38,953 nt of DNA from the NCBI GenBank assembly GCA_902791935.1, contig CADAXQ010000018.1, positions 1 to 38,953 of the forward strand, read 5' to 3'. The translations under genes and the position numbers were made by a program. This stretch comes from an uncultured Erysipelotrichaceae bacterium. Its GTDB lineage: Bacteria > Bacillota_I > Bacilli_A > RFN20 > CAG-826. Below, piece by piece: positions 16,026-23,440 of this stretch. The notes below the pieces were generated by a model. It did not search any database. It was given only the letters and a program-made list of their open reading frames with translations, and was not told the origin of the DNA. Numbering within the stretch: position 1 is the stretch's first letter; every line of letters starts with the position of its first letter.

Positions 16026-17002
16026 TGCAAATCGTCATTGCCAATGGCAACCGCGAAGCGGCTTATGTCATCTCGTCTTTCCAAGAAGACAAACGCAATC
16101 ACATCATGGTCATTAACTCTGACCCGGAAGTGGCGGATTATTTAACGACACACTTAGGTGTCACAGTCTATGTCGGAAATCCGTGGCGCATGTATGTGCT
16201 CGAAGAAACGAACATCTATGATGCCGATTTATTTATCTCGTTAAGTAAGAAAGACACTGACAACTATGCCGCTTGCTTACTGGCCAAACAGGCGTTTAAC
16301 GTCAAAAAATGCATCTGCGTGGTTTCGAACCCTGCCAACGTTGATTTATATAAGAAACTCGGCATCGACTCAGTGATTTCTTCTACTTATTTGCTAACGC
16401 AGAACATCAAGAACGAATCGGGCGAAGGTGCTTTGATTCGCTCCATGAACCTAGATTCGGAAAAAATCGTGATGGTCGAAGCCACCTTGTTATCAAAATA
16501 TCGCATTTGCGGCCGTGCCATTAAAGACATCGGCTTCCCTCCTTATGCGAATATCGCCTATATTGTTCGGGAAGGCAAATTCATTATTCCGAAAGGTAAC
16601 GTCATTTTAAAAAGACACGATTCCTTGGTGATTTCTTGCGCCAAAGAAAACGAAAAAGATTTAACCCGTTATTTAACGACGCGCGCCGGAAAGAAAGACA
16701 TTCAAGAACGGGTGCTTTCGCAAATTCAGCAAACTTATCAAAATCGGAAACAGGCGATCCAGCAAGCTTCCACAAGTGAGTCAAAACCCGTGATTCCTGA
16801 AACTCCCGTAAAAGAAGAAGCCAAGCCGGTTGAATCCGTGATGCCTGCTTCCAATGCGCAACCGACAGTCGAAAAACCAACGACTGAGACGAAAGCGGCG
16901 GATTCTGCCGAAACAGGGAAAGAAGCGCCTGTTTCTCCGAAGAAAAAGCAAGCGTCGGCGAAGAAAGCCACAAGCCATAAGCCTTCTGGCGGGAAGAAAT
17001 AA
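16025..17002 (+). CDS. RCK subunit of K+ uptake system (second), with Lys-rich tail
   Basis: This second regulatory subunit (325 residues) has a TrkA-N fold (about 1-130) with a degenerate nucleotide loop (IANGNREAAYVISSF), then a RCK_C domain (about 137-220: VMVEATLLSKYRICGRAIKDIGF...). A disordered tail of about 90 residues rich in Pro, Glu and Lys follows and ends in a basic KKKQASAKK region. The tail is unusual for this family. The ATG at 16025 is preferred over GTG at 16022 because GGGGGAG then sits 5 nt upstream. Confidence 0.85.
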   Translation: MQIVIANGNREAAYVISSFQEDKRNHIMVINSDPEVADYLTTHLGVTVYVGNPWRMYVLEETNIYDADLFISLSKKDTDNYAACLLAKQAFNVKKCICVVSNPANVDLYKKLGIDSVISSTYLLTQNIKNESGEGALIRSMNLDSEKIVMVEATLLSKYRICGRAIKDIGFPPYANIAYIVREGKFIIPKGNVILKRHDSLVISCAKENEKDLTRYLTTRAGKKDIQERVLSQIQQTYQNRKQAIQQASTSESKPVIPETPVKEEAKPVESVMPASNAQPTVEKPTTETKAADSAETGKEAPVSPKKKQASAKKATSHKPSGGKK

Positions 17003-17029
17003 CCGCCTGGATCAAAAGAAAGGCAACGC

Positions 17030-18712
17030 ATGGAAAAAGCGAAGAAGAACGCGACCGGGCTTAGACTAGTGCTCGGTTATCTTGGCCTCTCTATGATTGG
17101 CGAAGGAACCGTTAGCCTTGTTCCTTTGATCATGATTTTGTTTTACCCGCAAGAATGGCAGGTCTATCTTGATTTCTTAGTGCCATGCGGCGCTGCCATC
17201 GTGCTCGGCTTCTTTTTATGGCTATTCACGTTAGCGGGTCGTAAAGCAGGAAAACTAGGAAAGAACGAAGACGCCGTCTTATTGACGTTACTATGGATTA
17301 TGGCGTTTGCTTTGGGCGCCTTCCCCTTTTATCTAACAAAATTCTCCACTTTAAATTATGGCAATGCCGATTTGAATTTAGGCGTTACCTATAGCGAAAG
17401 TTTCTTTGAGGCGACTTCTGGTTATACGGCCACGGGCCTTACTGTCATGCCAGACAAGCTTTTCTTAACGGGCGTCGACTCTTCTTCCTATCCGGCTGCC
17501 CATGTATTCTTGTTCCATCGGGCTTGGATGCAGTTCATCGGCGGCGTTGGATTGGTGTTGCTTATCACGTCTTTGATCTCTTCGAAAAACAACTTCAAAT
17601 TGTTCTTTGCCGAAGGCCATAATGACCGCTTGCTTCCCAACATTGGGAAGAATGCCAAGATGTTATTTGGCATTTATGCCATTTTGATTCTCATCGGCTC
17701 CGTTTCGTTATGGGCGGCGGGAATGGCTCCTTTTGATGCCGTATGTCACTCGATTGGTGGCATTGCGACGGGTGGTTTTGGCACCAGAGCCAATTCCATC
17801 GAGTTCTATTCCACCGCGGCCTATACCAGTTTGGAAAAGGCTAACTTGCTGTATACGGGGAACGCCATCGCCATCGAAATCGTATCTGAAATCATTATGT
17901 TGGCCGGTGCCACAAACTTTGTCTTACAAACTTTCGTGGTGCGGGGACAATGGAAGAAGTACTGGAAAGACATCGAAGTGCGGACGATGCTTATGCTATT
18001 GATCGTGCTTTCGCTCTTCGCCTCGTTATCCACGTATTTGCAAGGCAATGTTTATCAGTCTGGCGAAGTGATGGATTTCGCAAGCTCGCTTCGTTATAAC
18101 ACGTACTATATCATCAGCTCCTTGACGACCACGGGCTTTACGAATCATTCGTTGCCTGCCTTAGGTCATTTGACGATTATGCTTGGGATCTTGGGCATGG
18201 CCATTGGCGGTGGCATGGGTTCCACGGCGGGCGGCATTAAGCAATACCGGGTTGCCATTTTGATTGAGCAATTCGCTTGGTCAATCAAGAATCGGGATAT
18301 TTCCCCGCGTTATCGAGTGCCTCGGAATCACGTGAGACTAGGGGAAATCCGTCCGGTTGATGAGAAAACCACCGGTGAAGCATTAAGTTACTTGGTGACT
18401 TATCTCTCGTTTAGCATTCTTGGCATTGTGGCATTGTTACTGTGCCCCAATATTGGCTATGAAGCAGCCGCTCATGAATGGTCCACGGCGCTGGCTGGTC
18501 AAGGGGTGGATCTCTTAGGATTAGCCAATTACAAGGCCACGAACACCTTAGGCGCCTACAATACCGTGTTATGGATTCTTAACGTTGGGATGTTGCTTGG
18601 CCGTTTGGAAATCATTCCGGTCATTATGGCGATCCGTCATATCACCGTCGATGCGGCTGAGGGGATCGCGCGGCATCACCGCGAACGGAAACATGCTACA
18701 ATAGCAGAGTGA
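17030..18712 (+). CDS. trkH: TrkH/KtrB-type potassium channel subunit
   Basis: This 560-residue membrane protein has the four pore repeats: TSGYTATGL, SIGGIATGGFGTR, SSLTTTGFTNHS and a fourth repeat near LAGQGVDLLG. The third and fourth membrane-pore-membrane units are joined by the typical GGGMGSTAGGIK motif. With the two RCK proteins encoded just upstream it forms a K+ uptake system. It is longer than KtrB (~450), closer to TrkH. AAAGG lies 6 nt before the ATG. Confidence 0.92.
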   Translation: MEKAKKNATGLRLVLGYLGLSMIGEGTVSLVPLIMILFYPQEWQVYLDFLVPCGAAIVLGFFLWLFTLAGRKAGKLGKNEDAVLLTLLWIMAFALGAFPFYLTKFSTLNYGNADLNLGVTYSESFFEATSGYTATGLTVMPDKLFLTGVDSSSYPAAHVFLFHRAWMQFIGGVGLVLLITSLISSKNNFKLFFAEGHNDRLLPNIGKNAKMLFGIYAILILIGSVSLWAAGMAPFDAVCHSIGGIATGGFGTRANSIEFYSTAAYTSLEKANLLYTGNAIAIEIVSEIIMLAGATNFVLQTFVVRGQWKKYWKDIEVRTMLMLLIVLSLFASLSTYLQGNVYQSGEVMDFASSLRYNTYYIISSLTTTGFTNHSLPALGHLTIMLGILGMAIGGGMGSTAGGIKQYRVAILIEQFAWSIKNRDISPRYRVPRNHVRLGEIRPVDEKTTGEALSYLVTYLSFSILGIVALLLCPNIGYEAAAHEWSTALAGQGVDLLGLANYKATNTLGAYNTVLWILNVGMLLGRLEIIPVIMAIRHITVDAAEGIARHHRERKHATIAE

Positions 18713-18728
18713 AAGAAGGATGAATCGT

Positions 18729-19145
18729 ATGTTAATCGACGATATTAAAAAAGCAAATATCGAGGCAATGAAAGCGCATGATAGCGCTGCTCGTAGCGCT
18801 TATAGCGCCGTCATTTCGCGTTATCAGCTTCTAAAAGCGCAAGACCCCGAGAAAGAAATCCCCGATGCGGATGTGTTAGGCATCATTCAAAAAGTTGCCA
18901 AAGAACTCGAGGAAGAAAAAGCGTCTTATGTGGCCGCGAATCGTCCGGAACAAGCGGAAGAAGTGGCAAAAGAGCAAGCTTGCTTAGCGAAGTTTGTCCC
19001 TGCCCAATTGACCGAAGAAGAGATTCGGAAGATCATTGCGACGTTGCCAGACCACTCGATGCCTGCCATCATGAAGCATTTCAGCGCGAACTACAAAGGC
19101 CGTGTCGATATGCGCTTGGTTGGCAAGATCGCGAAAGAGAACTAA
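18729..19145 (+). CDS. yqeY: GatB/YqeY-domain protein
   Basis: This 138-residue helical protein belongs to the YqeY family, related to the tail domain of GatB amidotransferase: MLIDDIKKANIEAMKAHDSAARSAYSAVISRYQL, then EEEIRKIIATLP and GRVDMRLVGKIAKEN. It may aid tRNA-dependent amidation, though free YqeY has no proven role. The ATG at 18729 is chosen because AAGGA lies about 10 nt upstream; the ATG at 18720 directly abuts it. Confidence 0.88.
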   Translation: MLIDDIKKANIEAMKAHDSAARSAYSAVISRYQLLKAQDPEKEIPDADVLGIIQKVAKELEEEKASYVAANRPEQAEEVAKEQACLAKFVPAQLTEEEIRKIIATLPDHSMPAIMKHFSANYKGRVDMRLVGKIAKEN

Positions 19146-19164
19146 TTCCTGAAAATATAGGGAT

Positions 19165-19185
19165 AGGCGGGTCATCCCGCCTTTT
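19165..19185 (+). terminator. Terminator after yqeY
   Basis: AGGCGGG (19165-19171) and CCCGCCT (19176-19182) enclose TCAT and run into a T-rich tail. Confidence 0.9.
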
Positions 19186-19211
19186 CTCTTTTCCTTTCCC
19201 AAGAATCGCGT

Positions 19212-19217
19212 TATAAT
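19212..19217 (+). promoter_or_regulatory. -10 element of tRNA-Trp
   Basis: Perfect TATAAT, 28 nt before the tRNA. The -35 region is T-rich without a good match. Confidence 0.5.
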
Positions 19218-19245
19218 CCTTTCCGTCCCTATGGGCCACCGTTCT

Positions 19246-19319
19246 GGGAGAATGGTTCAATGGTAGAACAGCGGTCTCCAAAACCGTTAACGTGGGTTCG
19301 ATTCCTTCTTCTCCCGCCA
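19246..19319 (+). tRNA. tRNA-Trp (CCA)
   Basis: Acceptor GGGAGAA (19246-19252) pairs with TTCTCCC (19309-19315). The anticodon stem GCGGT/ACCGT encloses CTCCAAA with anticodon CCA. Discriminator G and the 3' CCA are encoded. Confidence 0.95.
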
Positions 19320-19369
19320 TCTTGCGATTAACATTTTGATATCATCCAAGGATATTGAAATGAGATGAT

Positions 19370-19393
19370 AAGCCCGAGAAATCGGGCTTTTTT
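19370..19393 (+). terminator. tRNA-Trp terminator
   Basis: AAGCCCGA (19370-19377) and TCGGGCTT (19382-19389) enclose a stable GAAA tetraloop, followed by T. Confidence 0.93.
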
Positions 19394-19467
19394 ATTGCTT
19401 TGACAGACAAAGGCAACGATGCCTCAATTACACATAAGTATTGTCACTCCCGAATTGACTTAAGCCT

Positions 19468-20787
19468 TCAAAAATCCAAGGTTTGTTGAGAAAGAAATTC
19501 GACTACACCGATGGTAACGATTCCTTTTTCGTCTCTTCTGGGCGGGATGGGGTCACGAACAACGATGATTCTGGAATTAAAATCATTGATCGCCGAAAGA
19601 GATTTCTTTTCTTGTTTCTTTTTCTCTTCACTCGCCATATGAAACGCGGATTGAATGTAATATTTCTTTCCCCCTTTTACGGCTATGAAATCGACTTCAT
19701 ATTGTTTTCTAATCCCATTTCCGAGCTGATTTTTCTCATTGATTTCTACGACACCGACATCAACCTTAAATCCTCGATATCGTAATTCATTATAGAGGAT
19801 GTTTTCCATAACCTGCCCATCATCATCGTGATTGAAATTGAGAAGTGCATTTCTTAGCCCGACATCGGAGAAGTAATATTTTTTCGTAGCGCCGATGAAT
19901 TTCCTTCCTTTGATGTCATATCTTTCAGCTTCTTCAATCAAGAAAGAATCTCGAAAGAGACCGATATAGTTTTGGACGGTTAGGGGAGAGATTTCTTTTC
20001 TTTTCAGTCGAGTAAAATCCGCCGCGATGGAATAGCCGTTTATCAGCTGACCGACGCAGCTTGCTAAAACTTTTCCAATCTCATCGATAGGAGAAAACCT
20101 AGAAAGGTGATTGTGCTCGATAATGTCTTTCAGATAGGTTAATTCATATAAGTTCTTCAAATAATCCTCTTTCTCTTCGCCAGTTTTCTTTAAAACCGCG
20201 CGTGGCATGCCCCCATGAAGCATGTATTCTGAAAAAGCACTTTGTGGATCGAGCCCAGAAGACGGAAGAAATTCTTCAAAAGAGAGAGGTGATACGTGGA
20301 TTTCTTCTCCTTTGTCACGAAATTCCGTCATGATATCGGAAGAAAGCATCTTAGAATTGCTTCCAGTGATATAAAGATCGATGTTTTCTTTCTTCGCTAA
20401 GCCGAGGGCCGTATTTACAAAAGTGATTAAATCATCCGTGTCGTCTTTTTCTGGCTTTACATGTTTGCCATCAGTTAATGCCGGATTCTTAATGGAAAAA
20501 ACGTGCTGGATTTCATCAAGAAAAACATAGGCTTTTCCGTCTACCTTGGATGCTAGACTGATAACATAGTCATTCAAATATATGGGATCCCAATAATAAG
20601 AATTCTCCGTATCTTCCAAATCGAGATAGATAATGTTTTCTTGAGGGATGCCTATGGATATAAGGTAGTCCTTGTATATTTTGTTCAAAAGATAGGATTT
20701 CCCACATCTTCGGATTCCGGTTATTACCTTGACCATGCCGTCATCTTTTAATGCGATGAGTTGATTCAAATACCTGTCTCTTTTCAT
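19468..20787 (-). CDS. AAA ATPase with DUF4143 domain
   Basis: This 439-residue protein belongs to the AAA_14/DUF4143 family common as many copies in gut anaerobes. Walker A is GIRRCGKSYLL, Walker B is VFLDEIQ, and sensor TGSNSKML follows. A winged-helix-like segment leads to a C-terminal PD-(D/E)xK-like region (ENILYNELRYRGFKVDVG ... YEVDFIA ... YYIQSAF). Function is unknown; roles in defence or DNA handling have been proposed. The start is taken at ATG 20787, giving the usual N-terminus; an in-frame TTG 30 nt upstream falls in the palindromic box. It lies between tRNA-Trp and an atypical region, consistent with acquisition. Confidence 0.88.
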   Translation of the reverse strand: MKRDRYLNQLIALKDDGMVKVITGIRRCGKSYLLNKIYKDYLISIGIPQENIIYLDLEDTENSYYWDPIYLNDYVISLASKVDGKAYVFLDEIQHVFSIKNPALTDGKHVKPEKDDTDDLITFVNTALGLAKKENIDLYITGSNSKMLSSDIMTEFRDKGEEIHVSPLSFEEFLPSSGLDPQSAFSEYMLHGGMPRAVLKKTGEEKEDYLKNLYELTYLKDIIEHNHLSRFSPIDEIGKVLASCVGQLINGYSIAADFTRLKRKEISPLTVQNYIGLFRDSFLIEEAERYDIKGRKFIGATKKYYFSDVGLRNALLNFNHDDDGQVMENILYNELRYRGFKVDVGVVEINEKNQLGNGIRKQYEVDFIAVKGGKKYYIQSAFHMASEEKKKQEKKSLSAINDFNSRIIVVRDPIPPRRDEKGIVTIGVVEFLSQQTLDF

Positions 20788-20791
20788 ATCA

Positions 20792-20818
20792 TTATAGTTT
20801 TTTGCGCCTTGACGCAAA
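20792..20818 (-). promoter_or_regulatory. Palindromic box, copy A, before AAA ATPase
   Basis: On the minus strand the near-palindrome TTTGCG...CGCAAA is followed by AAAAAC and TATAAT. The TATAAT lies only 3 nt from the ATG, too close for a simple promoter. The unit recurs 64 bp upstream (20856-20882). Confidence 0.55.
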
Positions 20819-20855
20819 TTTCTATAATCAGTTTACATTGTTTCTTGATTGAGCG

Positions 20856-20882
20856 TTATAGTTTTTTGCGCCTAGGCGCATT
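20856..20882 (-). promoter_or_regulatory. Palindromic box, copy B, before AAA ATPase
   Basis: TGCGCCTAGGCGCA (20867-20880) is a perfect 14-bp palindrome, followed on the minus strand by AAAAAC and TATAAC, as in copy A. The two copies may be tandem operators or promoters. Confidence 0.6.
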
Positions 20883-20938
20883 TTTCCTAGATGTGGTAGC
20901 AAATAAGGGATTCAGGGATCGTAATATGCTTTCGATTG

Positions 20939-21103
20939 CTAAACCCGGAAAGAGTTCTTATGACAATCGACGGTCTGTCGCACCTTTCCGATTCGGAGCT
21001 GCGCGCCGTCTCGCAACCTCCCCACCAAAAGGCTCGGGCTGGCCGGCGACATGGACCCCTCGCGGATCTGCTTCCCAACGAGCAGCCTTTGCTGTTTGCC
21101 CAT
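20939..21103 (-). CDS. Possible 54-aa ORF in GC-rich patch
   Basis: The frame starts with ATG at 21103, 9 nt after GAAAGGAG, and ends with TAG. The product begins MGKQQRLLVGKQIREGSM and is basic. Its codons end in G or C much more often than those of the neighbours. It may be a small gene from transferred DNA or a fragment of one. Overlapping open frames on both strands reflect the high GC, so the ribosome site is the only real support. Confidence 0.3.
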   Translation of the reverse strand: MGKQQRLLVGKQIREGSMSPASPSLLVGRLRDGAQLRIGKVRQTVDCHKNSFRV

Positions 21104-21230
21104 AAGAAAGATCTCCTTTCGGCAGCCACGCCCCAGTGTGCACTTTTCTAGGTGTGACTGTCTACTTAGAGATTAGCAGTGCAATGACACAATCATGTGG
21201 GCGTCAAGAAATTTTATTATCGATGGGAAT

Positions 21231-21270
21231 TGATTATTAGAAGAAATAATAATCAGCGAGATGAAATCTC
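21231..21270. repeat. Two consecutive inverted repeats
   Basis: TGATTATTA (21231-21239) and TAATAATCA (21247-21255) form a perfect 9-bp stem. GAGAT (21258-21262) and ATCTC (21266-21270) follow directly. No T-run follows, so it is not a standard terminator. Confidence 0.5.
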
Positions 21271-21483
21271 AAATAAGAAATGGGGCACGCCGTTAAACGT
21301 TAGGAAGAATAGAGGCATTACAAGAAAAAACTTGCTGATATTCTCATAGACGAGACTGAGATTTTTAAACGTACACGAAAACGGTATAAGATCGTTGTCC
21401 TTTGCTGTTTTTTGCCAACGAAAGCAGTTAGTATATCCAACTTCTATAGGACTAGATTAATATCATCATTTTTATCGATAAGT

Positions 21484-21489
21484 TATAAT
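21484..21489 (+). promoter_or_regulatory. -10 element before MFS gene
   Basis: TATAAT lies 15 nt before the ATG at 21505, giving a leader of about 8 nt with no ribosome site. Confidence 0.4.
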
Positions 21490-21504
21490 GTTGGTAACTG
21501 TTGT

Positions 21505-22623
21505 ATGAAAAAGAATGCCATACATTTGATCATATTCTGTATATTGCATTTCTGCGTTGATTTTATTTGCGCCGCCTCTCTAGTTCTAATTGCCGATTTG
21601 GTCGCAGGAAACGAAAATCTTGCCTCAGATACACCATATGTTTTCCTGGTTTACAATTGCCTGGCATTTCTTCTTCAACCCGTCTTTGGTTTATGGATCG
21701 ATCGTTTTGGTGGCGCTAACGGCGGAAGAATGTTTAAGGCTTTCTTGCTTTTGTCAATCGGAACTCTTTTGATTGCTTGGGCGGTTTTTATGCTTGCTAC
21801 CGGAAAAATGTCGGCGACGATGATGTTTGTTTGTGCTGCTATCTTTGGAATAAGCAACGCTTTATTTCATGTGAGTGCTGGAAAACAAGTGCTCATGTTT
21901 TCAAACCGCGCCACCCCAGGGGGATTATTCGTCTCAACGGGTGCGCTAGGCATTGGCTTAGCATCGGTTATTCTGATTGCCGGAAACGCTTCCTTTTTTA
22001 TCGAATCGCTTTTTGTTTTGATACCGTTTATTGTTGTTCCTTTGACCCTTATCTATTTCTTCGGCAAGCTTGATTTATTGGATGGCAAATACAAAACTTA
22101 CTCGTTTTCATCCATTCGGTGGTATGCGGTAGTTGCTTTGCTACTTTGTGCCGCCATTGGAGTTCGATCTTTTTTAGGCTTTTATAGCAAAATGAGCGAT
22201 GGAATCGTGAATTGGGTTGCCATTTTCCTTCTTGCGGTTGCGGCATTTATGGGAAAGGCGATTGGCGGGTTATTACTAGATTTGGGAGGCCCCTTTTTCA
22301 CGATCATCACATCATCCGTTGTTTCTACGGTTCTCTCGGTGTTCTTAAAGAACAGTTATGTCGATTATGTTTTCATTCTTTCCTTTAATCTTTTGATGCC
22401 GGTGACGCTGGATGCCATCAGAAGATGCTTCCCCAAGCGAGAAGGATTTTCTTTTGGCTTGGCCGCCGCGTTCTTAATCCCAGGATATTTGCTTGGCAAT
22501 TTGCTTAAGCCCTATGGCACTAAAGAGATCATTATTCCCATCGTCTGCTTCATCACGGGAGCGATGCTGGTGGTTGTTTACTGGATGAAAAAGAAAGATC
22601 CTGCCAATGAGAGAGATAACTAA
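21505..22623 (+). CDS. MFS transporter
   Basis: This 372-residue membrane protein has about 11-12 hydrophobic segments and the MFS loop QPVFGLWIDRFGG between helices 2 and 3. GISNALFHVSAGKQVL recalls the FHxxA/G region of the Fsr-like efflux branch, though this is tentative. The substrate is unknown. The start with KKN after ATG at 21505 gives a normal first helix. It overlaps the next gene by 17 nt. The upstream 0.6 kb is atypical DNA. Confidence 0.8.
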   Translation: MKKNAIHLIIFCILHFCVDFICAASLVLIADLVAGNENLASDTPYVFLVYNCLAFLLQPVFGLWIDRFGGANGGRMFKAFLLLSIGTLLIAWAVFMLATGKMSATMMFVCAAIFGISNALFHVSAGKQVLMFSNRATPGGLFVSTGALGIGLASVILIAGNASFFIESLFVLIPFIVVPLTLIYFFGKLDLLDGKYKTYSFSSIRWYAVVALLLCAAIGVRSFLGFYSKMSDGIVNWVAIFLLAVAAFMGKAIGGLLLDLGGPFFTIITSSVVSTVLSVFLKNSYVDYVFILSFNLLMPVTLDAIRRCFPKREGFSFGLAAAFLIPGYLLGNLLKPYGTKEIIIPIVCFITGAMLVVVYWMKKKDPANERDN

Positions 22624-22948
22624 ATTGATCGTTGGCGCATTCTTAACCATGACCATCGAGCTCATTGTGTTACGACTAGAAAAAGTCAAAGACGAAAGAC
22701 TTTGGCTATCTTTGCCGATGAACCTATTCACCAATATGCTTTTCAATAGCATACTTTCTTTCATCGATATCGCTTGGTTATCCATTTTCATGTCAGTGGT
22801 TGGGGAAATATTGGTCTTCTTGGTGGAATGGGGATTATTTCAGTTAATGAAAAAAGACAGCAAAAATTGGTGGCATTCGTTTTCCGCCAATCTAGCCAGT
22901 CTCACCATCGGAAGCCTATTGGTTTATATCTTATTTCTTTTTGTGTGA
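22607..22948 (+). CDS. Small membrane protein, 113 aa
   Basis: I do not recognise this family. About four hydrophobic segments are visible (residues 5-20, 35-55, 58-80, 90-113), and the central loops are charged. It starts 17 nt inside the MFS gene and is surely cotranscribed with it, so it may be an accessory subunit. Its end overlaps the convergent tiny gene at 22931 by 18 nt. Confidence 0.7.
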   Translation: MREITKLIVGAFLTMTIELIVLRLEKVKDERLWLSLPMNLFTNMLFNSILSFIDIAWLSIFMSVVGEILVFLVEWGLFQLMKKDSKNWWHSFSANLASLTIGSLLVYILFLFV

Positions 22949-23062
22949 TTTAATGAGCAGAACAATCGCCAGCACGATTAATCCAATGCCTGCCAAAACC
23001 GCTATGGCAATCGCGACTGGAATCGCAATCATGGGCCCGGAAGCAACGTCGTAGATTTTCAT
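22931..23062 (-). CDS. Tiny single-pass membrane protein, 43 aa
   Basis: The product begins MKIYDVASGPMIAIP, continues with one long hydrophobic helix rich in Ala, Ile and Leu, and ends in the basic tail KSHKKK. The N-terminus should be outside. The ribosome site is excellent (TAGGAG, 6 nt from ATG) and lies in the end of the previous tiny gene; the two overlap as ATGA. It may be a subunit or toxin-like peptide; no function is claimed. Confidence 0.7.
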   Translation of the reverse strand: MKIYDVASGPMIAIPVAIAIAVLAGIGLIVLAIVLLIKSHKKK

Positions 23063-23220
23063 TTCTTTCTCCTATCGATAAAAAATATGCCGATTGCTAC
23101 CCCCACCAAAAGCAAAGCGCTTCCGACAATGATGAGCGCATAAACCCATGGCGGAACGCTTCCCTGATCGGATGACGAGATAGGTTCGACGATGACATCC
23201 AAAATCCTTATGAAACTCAT
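23059..23220 (-). CDS. Tiny single-pass membrane protein, 53 aa
   Basis: The product has about 24 polar N-terminal residues (including SSSDQGSVPPW), one hydrophobic helix (VYALIIVGSALLLVGVAIGIFF) and a basic C-terminus DRRKK. The layout matches the following 43-residue protein, so the pair probably act together. The start has TATATT 6 nt upstream and no ribosome site, predicting a leaderless mRNA, whereas the second gene has a strong ribosome site. Confidence 0.65.
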   Translation of the reverse strand: MSFIRILDVIVEPISSSDQGSVPPWVYALIIVGSALLLVGVAIGIFFIDRRKK

Positions 23221-23226
23221 GTCAGT

Positions 23227-23232
23227 AATATA
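23227..23232 (-). promoter_or_regulatory. -10 element of tiny membrane-protein pair
   Basis: TATATT on the minus strand, 6 nt before the ATG at 23220. No clear -35. Confidence 0.4.
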
Positions 23233-23371
23233 ATACATCTTTTGTTATTTACATCATTCAAGAATTGAGGCCAACCGCATGGTTATGCGAATAACAAGGG
23301 AATCGCTTTGGAATTCAACCTAGGTGTCTTGTGGCGCGCTTTGGCTGCTTTTCTAACGCGAGGTTGGTTTG

Positions 23372-23426
23372 TGCTGGTATATCTAGGCTTTTATTGCTTG
23401 CCAGTAAAGGAAGATTCGCCTAAAAT
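23372..23426 (+). promoter_or_regulatory. Promoter of second MFS gene with upstream repeat
   Basis: TTGCCA (23398-23403), 17-nt spacer, TAAAAT (23421-23426). Just upstream, TGCTGGTATATCTAG (23372-23386) repeats exactly at 83-97, ahead of the tyrS promoter. Confidence 0.65.
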
Positions 23427-23440
23427 CCCCCTGTTTGATT

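Larger units (their letters stand above)
20883..21483. other. Atypical 0.6 kb stretch without a firm gene
   Basis: It starts with a patch (about 20950-21145) clearly richer in G and C than the rest of the window. The remainder is AT-rich with inverted repeats. Open frames exist on both strands in the patch but none resembles a known protein. It may be a remnant of transferred DNA. Confidence 0.5.

Noticed and set aside
20889..21143. Longer minus-strand frames in the GC-rich patch
   Set aside because: No ribosome site and no family pattern; open frames are expected by chance in GC-rich DNA.
20950..21145. RNase P RNA, tmRNA, SRP RNA or 6S RNA
   Set aside because: Conserved core motifs of these RNAs were looked for on both strands and not seen.
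20936..21151. Plus-strand 71-codon frame in the GC-rich patch
   Set aside because: A GGAAAGAG lies near an internal ATG, but the product has no recognisable pattern and conflicts with the minus-strand frame; left open rather than called.
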